Shown: piece by piece, positions 49,860 through 61,800 of the stretch
How the letters are laid out: each line of letters opens with the position of its first letter
How positions within the stretch are numbered: the first letter of the stretch is position 1
Source: Gaiellasilicea sp033857955
GTDB lineage: Bacteria > Actinomycetota > Thermoleophilia > Gaiellales > Gaiellaceae
Assembly (NCBI GenBank): GCA_033857955.1
Contig: JAWVCW010000033.1
Location: 17,303-81,302 of the forward strand
Reading direction: 5' to 3'
DNA length: 64,000 nt
The notes under the pieces: model-generated
The model's input: the letters and a program-made list of their open reading frames with translations, nothing else
Database searches by the model: none
What the model was told of the DNA's origin: nothing
Made by a program: the position numbers and the translations under genes

Positions 49860-52800
49860 CTAGCGCGAGGAGATGGCGGCGATCACCTTTGCCAGCTGCC
49901 GCGACGTCGTCTGGCGCGGCAGCGCGCGCACTGCGCCGGCGCGCAGCGCGCGGACCCGGTCGGCCGGCTGGGTCGCGACTGCGATCACGCGGATCGCGGG
50001 GAAGACCGTGCGAAGGTCGCTGATGAAGCCCACTCCGTAGACGTCGACGTCGACGACGACGAGCCCGACGTTGTGCGATTCGGATGCCGCGAGGTTGAAG
50101 GTCTGCTCGAGGCCAGCCTGTGCGACCACGCGCGCGCGGCTGCCGGCGAGAGCCGACTGGACGGCGTTCTTCGGGTGCTGCTCGCCGGCGAGCACGACCT
50201 CGATCTCGCTGCGGTTTGGCTTGACCTGCGCGAGGCCCCTACCGACGAGCTTCAGCTTGACCGAGCGGCTGACGGTCTCCGAGCCGGAGCGTGCAACCCA
50301 CGTCAGCGTGTAGGTGCCGGGCCGGCGGATCTGAGGCGGCAGCGGGAGCCTGACGACATTCGCACCGGCCTTGACGCGCAGCCGTGGCCAGGTGTAGAGC
50401 CGCTGCTTACCAGCCGCCGAGAAGAGCGTGACGGTCACGTTGGCCGGCCGGGAGACCTTGATCCTCGTGGCGATCGTCGTCCGCTTCTGCAGGGTGAGCT
50501 GCTTCGAGCCGTTGACGGCGAAGACGAGCCGCGTCTGCGGCGCCGTCGTCGCGAGCGAGACGACGAGGTCGATCTTGGTCGACAGGACTGCGTGGCGCGG
50601 CACGATCGGGCCGACGACGGTCCCGGGCGCGACCGTCGCGACCGGCTCCTGGCGCACCGTGCCGAGCTCGAAGCCTGCGGCACTGAGCGCGGCGACCGCC
50701 TGCTCGAGGCTCTTGCCGACGACCGGCGGGACGGCCCGGAGCGACGGCGACTGCGGGCTGAGATTCCCTGCTGCGTCGTACTGCGCGAGCGTGAACGTCC
50801 GGGTGTCGCCGGGCGTGAACGGTCCCATCTTCGTCTCGTACTGGCGCGGGCCGAAGGTGCGATAGCGCTCGCCGTTGACGTAGAGGACGGTGTTGCCGAG
50901 CTGGTCGCTGTCGTCCCGGCCGTCGATCCAGCGGATCGTCAAGCCGTCGCCGAGGACCGAGCCCGCGATGTGCCGTGGCGCCGACGGAGCCTCGGTGTCG
51001 AGCATCAGTCCGAAGAAGGTGAGGTGGCGAGTCAGGACATGCACGCTCGCCGGGTCGCCGTGGAAGCCGTCGCGTCGCGTCGCCGGAAGCGTCGTGTCAT
51101 CGAGGCGACCCATGTTCGTCCAGGACGAGGTGCCGTTCTGCGACCACACGGGGATCACGGGGACGCCGGTCGGGTTCGAGAAGGTGATCTCGAGCGGCTC
51201 GTTGAACTCGGTCACGTACGTGCCCGCGATCGCCCAGCGCGCAGTCACCTCAATGATCTGGGTGCCCGGTGCGAAGCCGACGCCCGCCGCGGTGCTCGAG
51301 CCGGCGTCGACGCGGAGCACCAGGATGTAGTCCTGCGGAGTGGGCGGCGTCGGCCACGCGCTCTGCGGCATCTTCACCGTCACGAGACCGCCGGGGAGCG
51401 TGACCGTGTAGCTGCCGGACGAGGTGATGCTGCGCTCGACCGGCGGCGGATCGTCAGTCGGCGAGCTCTCGATCGTGATCGCGACCCGGAACTGCGAGCG
51501 CGTGCCGCTGGCGTCCTCGAGCTCGCCCGACAGGACGTGGAGGCCATCCGAGAGAGCGCCGGTCGCGAACGTGAGAGTCGAGCCGGAGATGCTCGGTGCG
51601 GGCGCGGCGACACCGTCCAGGAGCGCGCCCGGGACGGTGGCCGCCTCGTTCGCAGTCAGGACGATCTGGTTCGCCGAGGTGGAGATCGAGCCGTCCGCAG
51701 GCGCCGAAGAGACGAGGCTGGGCGCCGTGTTGTCCAAGCGCACGTTCGTGCGCAGCACGGGTGCGGACGCGTTGTCGAGTGCGTCGTAGCCGACCGCGCG
51801 CAGGTCGTAGAGCCCGTCGCCGAGGGTGGTGGTGTCGAACGAGGTTCCGAACGGAGCGCTCGTGTCGTTCGCGAGCTGCGTCCAGGTGGAGGCACCCGCA
51901 GGCGAGACGGAGAAGACGACGCGGGCGGCGCCGCCACCGGTTGTTGCGGTGAGCGAGATCGTGCCGGAGACGACGGCGCCGGGATCGGCGAGCGAGACGC
52001 TCGGGCCGGTCGAGTCGAGCGTGAACGGCACGGCGGCGGTCGTGGAGACGTTGCCGGCCGCGTCGGTGATCACAGCGTGGACGATGGTCGCGCCGTCGGG
52101 CGAGCTCGTCGAGTTCCAGGTGGCCGAGTAGGGCGCCGAGGTGTCGGTCGCGACCGGGGTGAAGCTGCCCGAGCCGAACTCCTTGACTTCCCAGACGACC
52201 GACGTGACGCCGGAGCCCGAGACGTCCGCAGCGCTTGCGGCGAGGGCAACGGCGGGGCCGCCGACGGTGTCCCCGTTCGAGGGGGAGGTGACGCTGCCGG
52301 TCGGCTGCGTCCGGTCGACGAGAGTGTTGCGCGGAGCGCTCGTCGTGACGTTGCCGCCCGCGTCCGTGGCCACTGCGATCAGCTCCCACTGCGTCTCCGC
52401 TGCCGGCGTGGTCGTCCAGTTGACGGCGAACGGCGCGATGCCGTCCGAAGCGATCAGGGTGCCTGCGCCGCCGCTACCGACCGGGCGATAGCGGAACGTG
52501 ACATCGGCGGTGTCGGGGGAGGAGCTGGCGGTGAGGCCGACGCTCGAGCCGACCACGGCGCCCGGGTCAGCGAGCGTGACGACCGGGGCAAGGTTGTCGA
52601 TGTTGATCGTGCGAGTTGCGGAGGTCGTCTCGTTGCCGGCGACGTCGGTGACGACGACCTGGATGTCGGCGGGTCCGTCCGAGAGAGTGGTCGTGGCGAG
52701 CGCCTGGCTGTAGGTGGAGCCGACCGGCACGGTCTGGGTGCCGAAGACGGTGAAGGCGCCGGCGCCGGTCGGCTTGACCTCGAAGCGCACTGCCGAGACG

Positions 52801-55800
52801 CCGGAGGCAGGCGGCACTGAGCCGTCGGAGGCGCTCGCGGTGACAGTGACGGTGCTCGAGACGTATGCCGACGCGCCGGGCGACGTGACCGAGCCGGAGG
52901 GCGCGGTGTTGTCGACCGTCTTCGGCAGGCCGGGGAGTAGCGTGTTGGCGACATTCCCGGTCGTATCGGTGACGACCGCGCGCAGGTCGTAAGGGCCGTC
53001 TGCGACGAGCGTCGTCGTCCACGCGGCCTCGTACGGCGGGGAGATGTCCGCGGCGCCGATGTTCGCCCAGCTGTTGGCACCCGCGGTCGAGAACTGGAAC
53101 TGGACGGAGCTGACATCGGTCGCGCCCGTGGAGTAGCTGAGGTTCGCGATCCCGCGCAGGTAGTCGCCGGGGTCGGCGCCCGAACCGCTCGGCGCCGTGG
53201 TGTCGATGACCACGTTCACCGTCTTCGCCGGTGCCTCGACGTTGGCCACGTCGTCCGTCGAGAAGAAGGCGACCACGTGAGCGCCGTCGTTCGAGTGGTC
53301 GCCCGGTGCGGGGACCACGACCGACGTGCCCTGCGTGAGCGGGCCGCCGTCGATGCGGTACTCGGTCTTCGCGATGCCGGCGCCGGCGCCGTCGGAGGCG
53401 GAGAAGCTGACCGTCACGGGCGCGTTGCTCGGGCTGGCCGGCGTGAGCGAGGCCGAGGTGATCGGGGCCGTGTGGTCGACGAGGACAGTGACGACGGGGG
53501 AGGCGAAGCTGTTGCCGGCCTTATCCGTTGTAACGACGCGCAGGTCGTACTGACCGTCGGCGACGGCGTCCGCGCCCGCGGCGGTGCCCCACGCGACCGG
53601 TGTCGTCGTCCACGTGTTCGCGCCGGCGGGGGAGCGCTGGAACTGAACGGTGTCGACCCCGGAGGCTGATCCGCCTACAAGCGGGTCGGCCGAGTTGCCC
53701 GTGAGCGTGACCGGCGGCACGCCGATCTCGGCGCCGTTGGCGGGCGCGGTGACCGTGCCGGTCGGGAGCGTGTTGTCGACGCGGATCGTGATCGCCCCGG
53801 AGGTGAAGGCGTTGCCGGCGTTGTCGGTCGTCACGACGCGGAGGTCGTACTGGCCGTCCGTCTGCTGCGTCGTGTCCCAACTCGCCGCCTGGTTCGTCCA
53901 GGTGCCCGCGCCGATCGGCGAGCGCTGGAACTGGACGGTCGCCACGCCGGAGCCGCCATCGGCCGAGTTGCTCGTCAGCGCGACCGTGCCGCGCCGGTCG
54001 GCGCCGTTGGCAGGTGCGGTAATGGTGCCGGTCGGGAGCGTGTTGTCGACGCGGACTGTGATCGCCGCCGAGGTGAAGGTGTTCCCGGCGTTGTCGGTGG
54101 TCACGACGCGTACGTCGTACTGGCCGTCGGCCTGAGCCGTTGTGTCCCAGCTCGCTGCCTGGTTCGTCCAGGTGCCCGCGCCGGTCGGCGAGCGCTGGAA
54201 CTGGACGGTCGCCACGCCGGAGCCGCCATCGGCCGAGTTGCTCGTCAGCGCGACCGTGCCGCGGACATTCGCAGCATCGGCCGGGAACGTGACGCTGCCG
54301 GTCGGGAGCGTGTTGTCCACGCGCGCCTGCACCGTGGCCGGCGTCGCGTCGGCGTTGCCGGCCGCGTCGGTGGTGAAGACGCGGAGGTCGTAGAGGCCGT
54401 CTCCGAGCGCTGTCGTGTCGAGCGTGGCGCTATACGGCGCCGCCGTGTCGACCGAGATGTCGGTCCACGTGCCTGCGCCGGCCGGCGAGCGCTGGAACGT
54501 GACGGTGTTGATTGCCCCCGGCGCCGTGTCGGAGGCGACCGCATTGAGCACCACGTTGGTGCCGCGCACGTTCGCGCCTGCAGCCGGGACGGTCAGCGAG
54601 CCGGTCGGGCGCGTCCGGTCGATCGTCGTCAGGACGAGCTGGGTCGTCTGGCGGCCCGCGTTGTCCGTAGCGCGGACCCGGAGGAGCCGCGTGCCGTCGG
54701 CCGGGATCACCAACGAGACGCCGTACGGGGAGGAGGAGTCGACGCCGAGGGAGATCCAGGTGTCCACGGCGCACGTGTTGTCGTTCGCGGCGATGCACTG
54801 CTCGAAGCTGACGTTTGCAATCCCGCTGCCTGCGTCGGTGGCCGTCGCGCTGAGAGGTGCGGGATCGGGCGTGGTCAGGTTGATCGGGTCGGCCACGTTG
54901 ACCGACAGAGCCGGGGCGGTGTTGTCGACGGTGACCGTGATCGTGGCCGAGGTGAAGGCATTGCCCGCGTTGTCCGTCGTCACGACGCGGAGGTCGTAGT
55001 CCCCGTCGGTCTCGAGAGTGGTGTTCCAGCTCGCTGCCTGATTGGTCCAGGTGTTCGTCGTCGCCGGGGAGCTCTGGAACTGGACGGTCGCGACGCCGCT
55101 CCCGGCATCGGCCGAGTTGCTCGTCAGCGAGACCGTGCCGGCGATGTCGGCGCCGTCGGCAGGCGAGGTGACCGAGCCCGTCGGGTTCGTGCCGTCGACG
55201 ACCCACGTGTAGCCGGCGGCGGTCGCGTCCTGGTTGCCGGCAGCGTCGCTGGCGCGTAGCTGCAGCGTGTGCGAGCCGTCGGAGAGGGCGGGGGAGATCG
55301 TCAGCGGTGTCGAGGCGCTGACCCAGCCGGCGCCGTCGAGATTCACCTCGTAGGTCGCGGGCGTCTCGGTCGACGCGAAGCTGAAGGTCGGGGTCGTGTC
55401 GCTCCCTGGGTCCGCCGGGGTGGAGACGAAGGACGAGTTCGGCGCAATCGTGTCGACTGTCCAGGTATATGTGGCCGGGGTCGCGTCGGTGTTGCCGGCC
55501 GGGTCGGTCGCCCGCACCTCGAAGGTGTGCGAGCCGTCGGCGAGGCCGGCGTAGGTCTTCGGGCTCGCGCTCGGGTTCCAGGCGCCGCCGTCGAGACGTA
55601 CCTCGAAGGTCGAGCCGACCTCGTTCGAGGAGAGCGAGAAAGAGGCGCCCGTGGCATTCGTCGGGTCGGCGGGCTGCGAGGTGATGTTCGTGCTGGGCGC
55701 CGTCGTGTCGACCGTCCACGTGTACGCGGCCGGCGTCGCGTCGGTGTTGCCGGCCGGGTCGGTCGCCCGCACTTCAAAGGTGTGCGAGCCGTCGGCGAGG

Positions 55801-58800
55801 CCGCTGAAGGTCTTCGGGCTCGCGCTCGGGCTCCAGGCGCTGCCGTCGAGGCGAACCTCGAAGGACGCGCCGGCCTCGGAAGAGAGCGAGAAGGACGCGC
55901 CCGTTGCGTTCGTCGGATCGACCGGCTGCGAGGTAAGGCTCGTGTTCGGCGGCGTGTTGTCGACCGTGACCGTGAATGCGCTGGACGTCGCGACATTGCC
56001 CGCCATGTCGGACGTCATGACCCGCAGGTCGTAGTCCCCGTCGGAGACAAGCGTCGTGTCCCAGCTCGCGGGAGTCGCCGTCCAGGTGCCTGCCCCTGCG
56101 GGCGAGCGCTGGAAGACAACTCCTGCAACGCCGGAGCCGCCGTCCGCCGAGTCGCTGGCAAGCAGGATCGTGAGCCGGACCAGCGCCCCGGGCGCGGGCG
56201 AGGTGACGGACCCGGTCGGATTGGTGAAGTCGATCGTCCAGCTGAAGCTCGCGGGCGTCGCGTCCGTGTTGGTCGCGGCGTCGGTCGCGCGCACCTCGAA
56301 GGTGTGCGTGCCCTCGGTCAGCGAGGCGTAGGACTGGGGGGTCACGCATGCGCTCCAGGGGCCGCCGACGATCCGGCACTCGAAGCTGGACGACCCTTCG
56401 CTCGAGCTGAACGAGAAGGTGGCGCCGGTCGAGTTGGTCGGGCTCGCCGGGGTGCCGGTGATCATCGTGTTCGGCGCCGTCGTGTCCACGGTCCACGCGT
56501 ACGAGGCGGGGGAGAGGTCGGCGTTGCCCGCGGCGTCCGTGGCGCGCACGTCGAAGGTGTGCGGCCCCTCGGCCAGGCCGCTGTAGATCTTCGGGCTCGC
56601 GCTCGGGATCCAGGCGCCGCCGTCGAGGCGCACCTCGAAGGTCGCGCCGCCGTCGTTCGAGCTGAAGGCGAACGCCGCGCCGGTCTGGTTCGTGATCGCG
56701 GCCGGGTTCGAGTCGATCGTGGTCTGCGGGCGCGTCCGATCGACCGTGACCGTCTCGACGTCGCTCATGGTGTTCAAGGCGTTGTCCGTTGCGACGACCT
56801 TCAGTGTCCAGCTGCCGTCGGCCGGAATCGCGCGCGAGATCGAGTACGGGGCGGTGGTGTCGACGCCGATCGAGGCTTGCGAGCCGCAGGCCGGGGTCGG
56901 GCACTCGAAGAACTCGACCTGCGTCAGGTCGAAGTCGGGGCTCGAGGCCGTGACCGTGAACGGATCGGACGCTGCTGCGTTGACGATTCCAACGGGTGCA
57001 GTGATGTCGATCGCCGGAGCGTTGTTGTCGACCCGACGATCCTCGACGAGGGCTGAGGTGGTCGAGTTGCCGGCGTTGTCGACTGCGATCACGCGCAGGT
57101 CGTAGAGCCCGTCGCCGACGGTCGTCGTGTCCCAGCTCGCGGCCTGGTTCGTCCATGTGCCCGCGTTCGCCGGCGAGCGCTGGTAGGTGACCGACGCGAG
57201 ACCCGAGCCGCCGTCGTTCGTCGTCGAGGTGAGGGTGATGGTGCCCGCGAGGTCCGCTCCGGGGTTGCCCATCGTCGCCGTCGGCGCCGTGTTGTCGAGG
57301 CGGACAGTGATGGTCGCGGAGGTGAACGTGTTGCCGGCAAGATCGGTCGTGATCACGCGGAGGTCGTACTGGCCGTCGCCCTGCGCAGTCGTGTCCCAGC
57401 TCGGCGCCTGGTTCGTCCAGATGCCCGCGGCGATCGGCGAGCGCTGGAACTGGGAAGTCGCAACACCCGAGCCGCCGTCTGCCGAGTTGCTCGTGAGGGA
57501 GACCGTGCCGCGTACGTTCGCTCCCTCGGCCGGGCTCGTGACCGTGCCGGTCGGATTGGTGTTGTCGACGCGGACGGTGATCGCCGCGGACGCGAAGCCG
57601 TTGCCGGCCTTGTCGGTCGTGACGACGCGGGCGTCGTACTGACCGTCTGCGACGCCCGTCGTGTCCCAGCTTGCCGCCTCGTTCGTCCACGTGCCGGCGC
57701 CCGCGGGGGAGCGCTGGAACTGGACGGTGTCGACGCCCGAGCCGCCGGTGTCGGCCGAGTTACTCGTCAGGCCGATCGTGCCGCGAACGTTCGCGCCGTC
57801 GGCGGGAGCCGTGACGGAACCGGTCGGGTTCGTGTTGTCGACGCGCGCCGTGACCGCCGCCGAGGTGAAGGAGTTGCCGGCAAGGTCGGTCGTCACGACC
57901 CGGATGTCGTACTGGCCGTCGGTGACACCGTTCGTGTTCCAGCTCGCCGCCTGGTTCGTCCAGGTGCCGGCGCCCGCGGGGGAGTGCTGGAACTGGACGG
58001 CATCGACGCCGGAGCCGCCCACGTCGGCCGAGCTGCTGGCCAGCGTGATCGTGTTGCGCAGGTCGGCGCCCGCGACCGGGTTCGTAACCAAGCCGGTTGG
58101 GTTGGTGTTGTCGACGCGGACCGTGATCGTCGCGGACGTGTGCGAGTTGCCGGCGAGGTCGGTCGTGACGACGCGGAGGTCGTACTGGCCGTCGGCCTGA
58201 GCGGTCGTGTCCCAGCTCGCGGCCTGGTTCGTCCAGGTGCCGCCGCCGGCGGGCGCGCGCTGGAAGCTGACGGTGTCGACGCCCGAGCCGCCGGCGTCCG
58301 CGGAGTTGCTCGTCAGAGCGACGGTGTTGCGAAGGTTGGCCGTGTTCGCGGGAGCGGTGACGGAGCCGGTCGGATCCGTGTTGTCGACCCGGACGGTGAC
58401 GGTGGCCGAAGCGAAGGCGTTGCCGGCGTAGTCGGTGGTCACGACGCGCAGGTCGTACTGACCGTCGGCCTGCGCGGTCGTGTCCCAGCTGGCCGCCTGG
58501 TTCGTCCAGGTACCCGTGCCGATCGGCGAGCGCTGGAACTGGACGGTGGCGACGCCCGAGCCGCCGACGTCGGCGGAGGTGCTCGTCAGGCTGACGGTGC
58601 CGCGGAGGTTGCTTGCAGCGGCCGGAGCCGTGACAGACCCGGTCGGGTTGGTGCCGTCGACAAGCCACGTGTAGGCGGCCGGCGAGGCGTCGAGGTTGCC
58701 CGTGGCGTCGGTCGCACGCACCTGGAAGGTGTGAGAGCCGTCGGCGAGTGAGTTGTAGCTCTCCGGGCTCGAGCAGCTGCCCCAGACGCCGCTGTCGATC

Positions 58801-61800
58801 CGGCACTCGAAGGTCGAGCCGCCCTCGGTCGAGGTAAAGGAGAAGGAGGCGATCGCGGAGCTCGTCGGGTCGGCGGGCTGCGAGGCGATCGACGTGTTCG
58901 GCGACGTGTTGTCGACCGTGACCGTCACGAGGCCGGACGTGGACGAGTTGCCCGCGAGGTCGGTCGTGACCGCGCGCAGGTCGTACTGGCCGTCGCCCAC
59001 GACAGTCGTGTCGAAGGTGACGGAGTACGGCGCGAGCGCGTCGGAGTTGATCGTCGTCCAGGTGTTCAGCGCCACCGGCGAGCGCTGGAACACGACGGTG
59101 TCGACACCGGCGCCGCCCGTGTCGGCGGAGTTCGAGCTGACCGCGATCGACGCGCGGACGCTGGCGCTGCCCGCGGGCGCCGTGATCGAGCCCGTCGGAT
59201 TCGTGTTGTCGACGCGCACCGTGATCGCGGCCGAGGTGAAGGAGTTGCCGGCGTTGTCGGTCGTCAGGACACGCACGTCGTAGAGGCCGTCCGAGACGCC
59301 CGTCGTCGCCCACGGCGTGGCCTGGTTCGTCCAGGCGCCGGCGCCGGAGGGGGAGCGCTGGAACTGAACGGTGTCCAGCCCCGACCCCGCGTCGGCGGAG
59401 CTGCTCGCAAGCGCAATCGAGCCGCTGACGTTCGCATTGTCTGCGGGAGCCGTGACGGAGCCGGTCGGGTTCGTGTTGTCGATGCGGCGGTTCGCGACCA
59501 CGTCGGCGCCGGTGTTCCCGACGTCGTCGGTCGCGAGCGCGCGCAGGTCGTAGAGGCCGTCGGCAGGGCCGGTCGTGTCGAAGCTCGCAGAGAAGCCGTC
59601 GCCCGGCGTCGAGTCGGTGGAGATCGTCGTCCAGGTGCCGGCGCCTGCGGGGGAGCGCTGGAACGCGACACTGATCACGCCCGCGCCGGCGTCGGACGCC
59701 ATCGCCGTGAGGCCGACCGTGCCACGGAGGTTCGCGCCCGGATCCGTGAGTATCGTGGCGGGGCCTGTCGTGTCCTCGACGATCGAGTACGAGCCGTTGC
59801 CCGAGACGCCGCCGGCCGGGTTCGAGGCGGTGACCGTGCGCGCGGTGCCCGGCGCGGTCGTCGTGCCGCTGAACGTGTAGTCGAACTGGTCGCCGGTCTG
59901 CGAGCCGCCGAAGTTGGCGCCGCCGTTTGTGTTCAGCGAGCCGAACGCGTACGACGCGACGCCCGTGTGCGGATCGATCGACGTCGCGGTGACTCTGAAC
60001 GTGCCGCCTGCCGACGGGCGGATGTAGAGCGTGCCTGCGGCGTAGCGCGCGTTCGCGGAGAGGTTGGAGAACGCGAGGCTCGGGGCGCTCGGCGCCGAGG
60101 TGTCCACCTTGACGATCGTGCTCTGAACGCTCGCCTGGCTGCCGACGTTGTCGGTGCCGGTGAGCGTGTACCGGTAGCAAGCGGTGGTGAGCGTGTCGGC
60201 GTCGTTGCCGCCGAGGATCGTGACCGGGTCGCTGCCGGAGAACAGGCCACACGAGCCCGTCGTCAGCGTCGCGCTCTCGCGAGTCAGGGTGTGACCGGCG
60301 ATGCCCGCGCCGGCATCTGTGAAGTCGACCTTGACGAGCGCGACCGTGCCGTCGCCGTCGAAAGCGCTGCCGCCGTTCGCGGTGATCGAGCCACCGGTGG
60401 GGGGAGTGGTGTCGTTGGCGACCGTGAACGTGCCGTTCCCGGAGACGCCGCCGGCGCCGTTCGTCGCCGTGACATTCCTTGCGCCCGGCTCGGCTGCCGC
60501 GTTGGCGTACGTGTACGTCAGGCTTGCGCCGCTGCCGCTCTGTGACCAGCCCGCGCCGAGGGCGGGGAAGGCGTAGGAGGCGACAGCCGTCTGTCCGTCC
60601 GTCGAGCTCGCGGCGAGGTCGAAGCTTCCACCCGCGCCGGCGGCGGAGCGGAACCAGATCGTCGAGCCGGCACCCGAGTAGTACGCGCTGCCGGTCGCGT
60701 TCGAGAGCGCCAGCGTCGGCGCCGTCGGAGCCGTGACGTCGACCTTCACGATCGTGCTCTGCGTGACGGCCTGGTTGCCGACGTTGTCGGTGGCGGTGAG
60801 CGTGTAGCGGTAGCAGCCTGTGGCGAGCGTGTCGGTGTCGTTGCCGCCGAGGATCGTGACCGGGTCGGTGCCGGCGAAACTGCCGCACGCGTCGTTGGCG
60901 AGCGTCGCGGTCGCGCGGGTGAGCGTCTGCGACGCGATGCCGGAGCTGGCGTCGGCGTAGTCGACCTTCGCGAGTGCGACGGTGCCGTCGGTGTCGTAGG
61001 CGCTACCGCCGTTCGCCGTGATCGAGCCACTACCCGGCGATGTCGAGTCGGCCATGAGGGTGAATGCGGAGCCGTTCGTGCGGCCGACGTTGTTGTTCGC
61101 CGTCACCGTCTTGGCGCCGTCGGGCTCAGTCGGGGTGCTGAGCGTGTAGGTCTTGGTCGCGCCCGAGCCGCTCGCGACGAAGCCGGCGAGCGTGGGGAAG
61201 GAGTAGCCCGCGATGCCGCTCTGGCCGTCGGTCGAGCTCGCGGTGACGTCGAACGAGCCGGCGCCCGCGGGGCGGTAGAAGGCAGTTGTCCCGACCGTGT
61301 GCACGCCGGCGCTCGACTCGGCGAGCGAGAGACTCGGCGCAGTCGGATCGGTGAGGTCGACCTTGACCTCCGTCGAGCGCGAGCTGCTGTTGCCGACGTT
61401 GTCCGTGCCGGTCAGTGTGAAGCGGTAGCAGCCGGTGGCGAGGCTGTTCTGGGCGGGCGACCCGACGATCGTCGCGGGCGCGCCGTAGGTCGAACACGCG
61501 TTGGCGGCCAGCGTGCCGTCCTCGCGCGTCAGCGTCGAGGTGGCGATGCCGGAGATCGCGTCGGTGTAGTCGGTGCGCGTGCCGATCGTGAAGCTGCCGT
61601 CGGCGTCGTAGCTCTGCGTGCCGACGAGGCTGGAGGCGACGCCGTTGACGACGAGCGCGCCGCCGGTCGGGTCGCTCGAGTCGGCCGTCAGCGTGAAGGT
61701 GGACGAGTTCGAGCGGCCGGCGTTGTTCTGCGCCGACACGGACTTGCCGCCGTCGGGCTCCGTCGGCGTCGCCAGAGTAAAGGTGCGCGATGCGCCCGAG

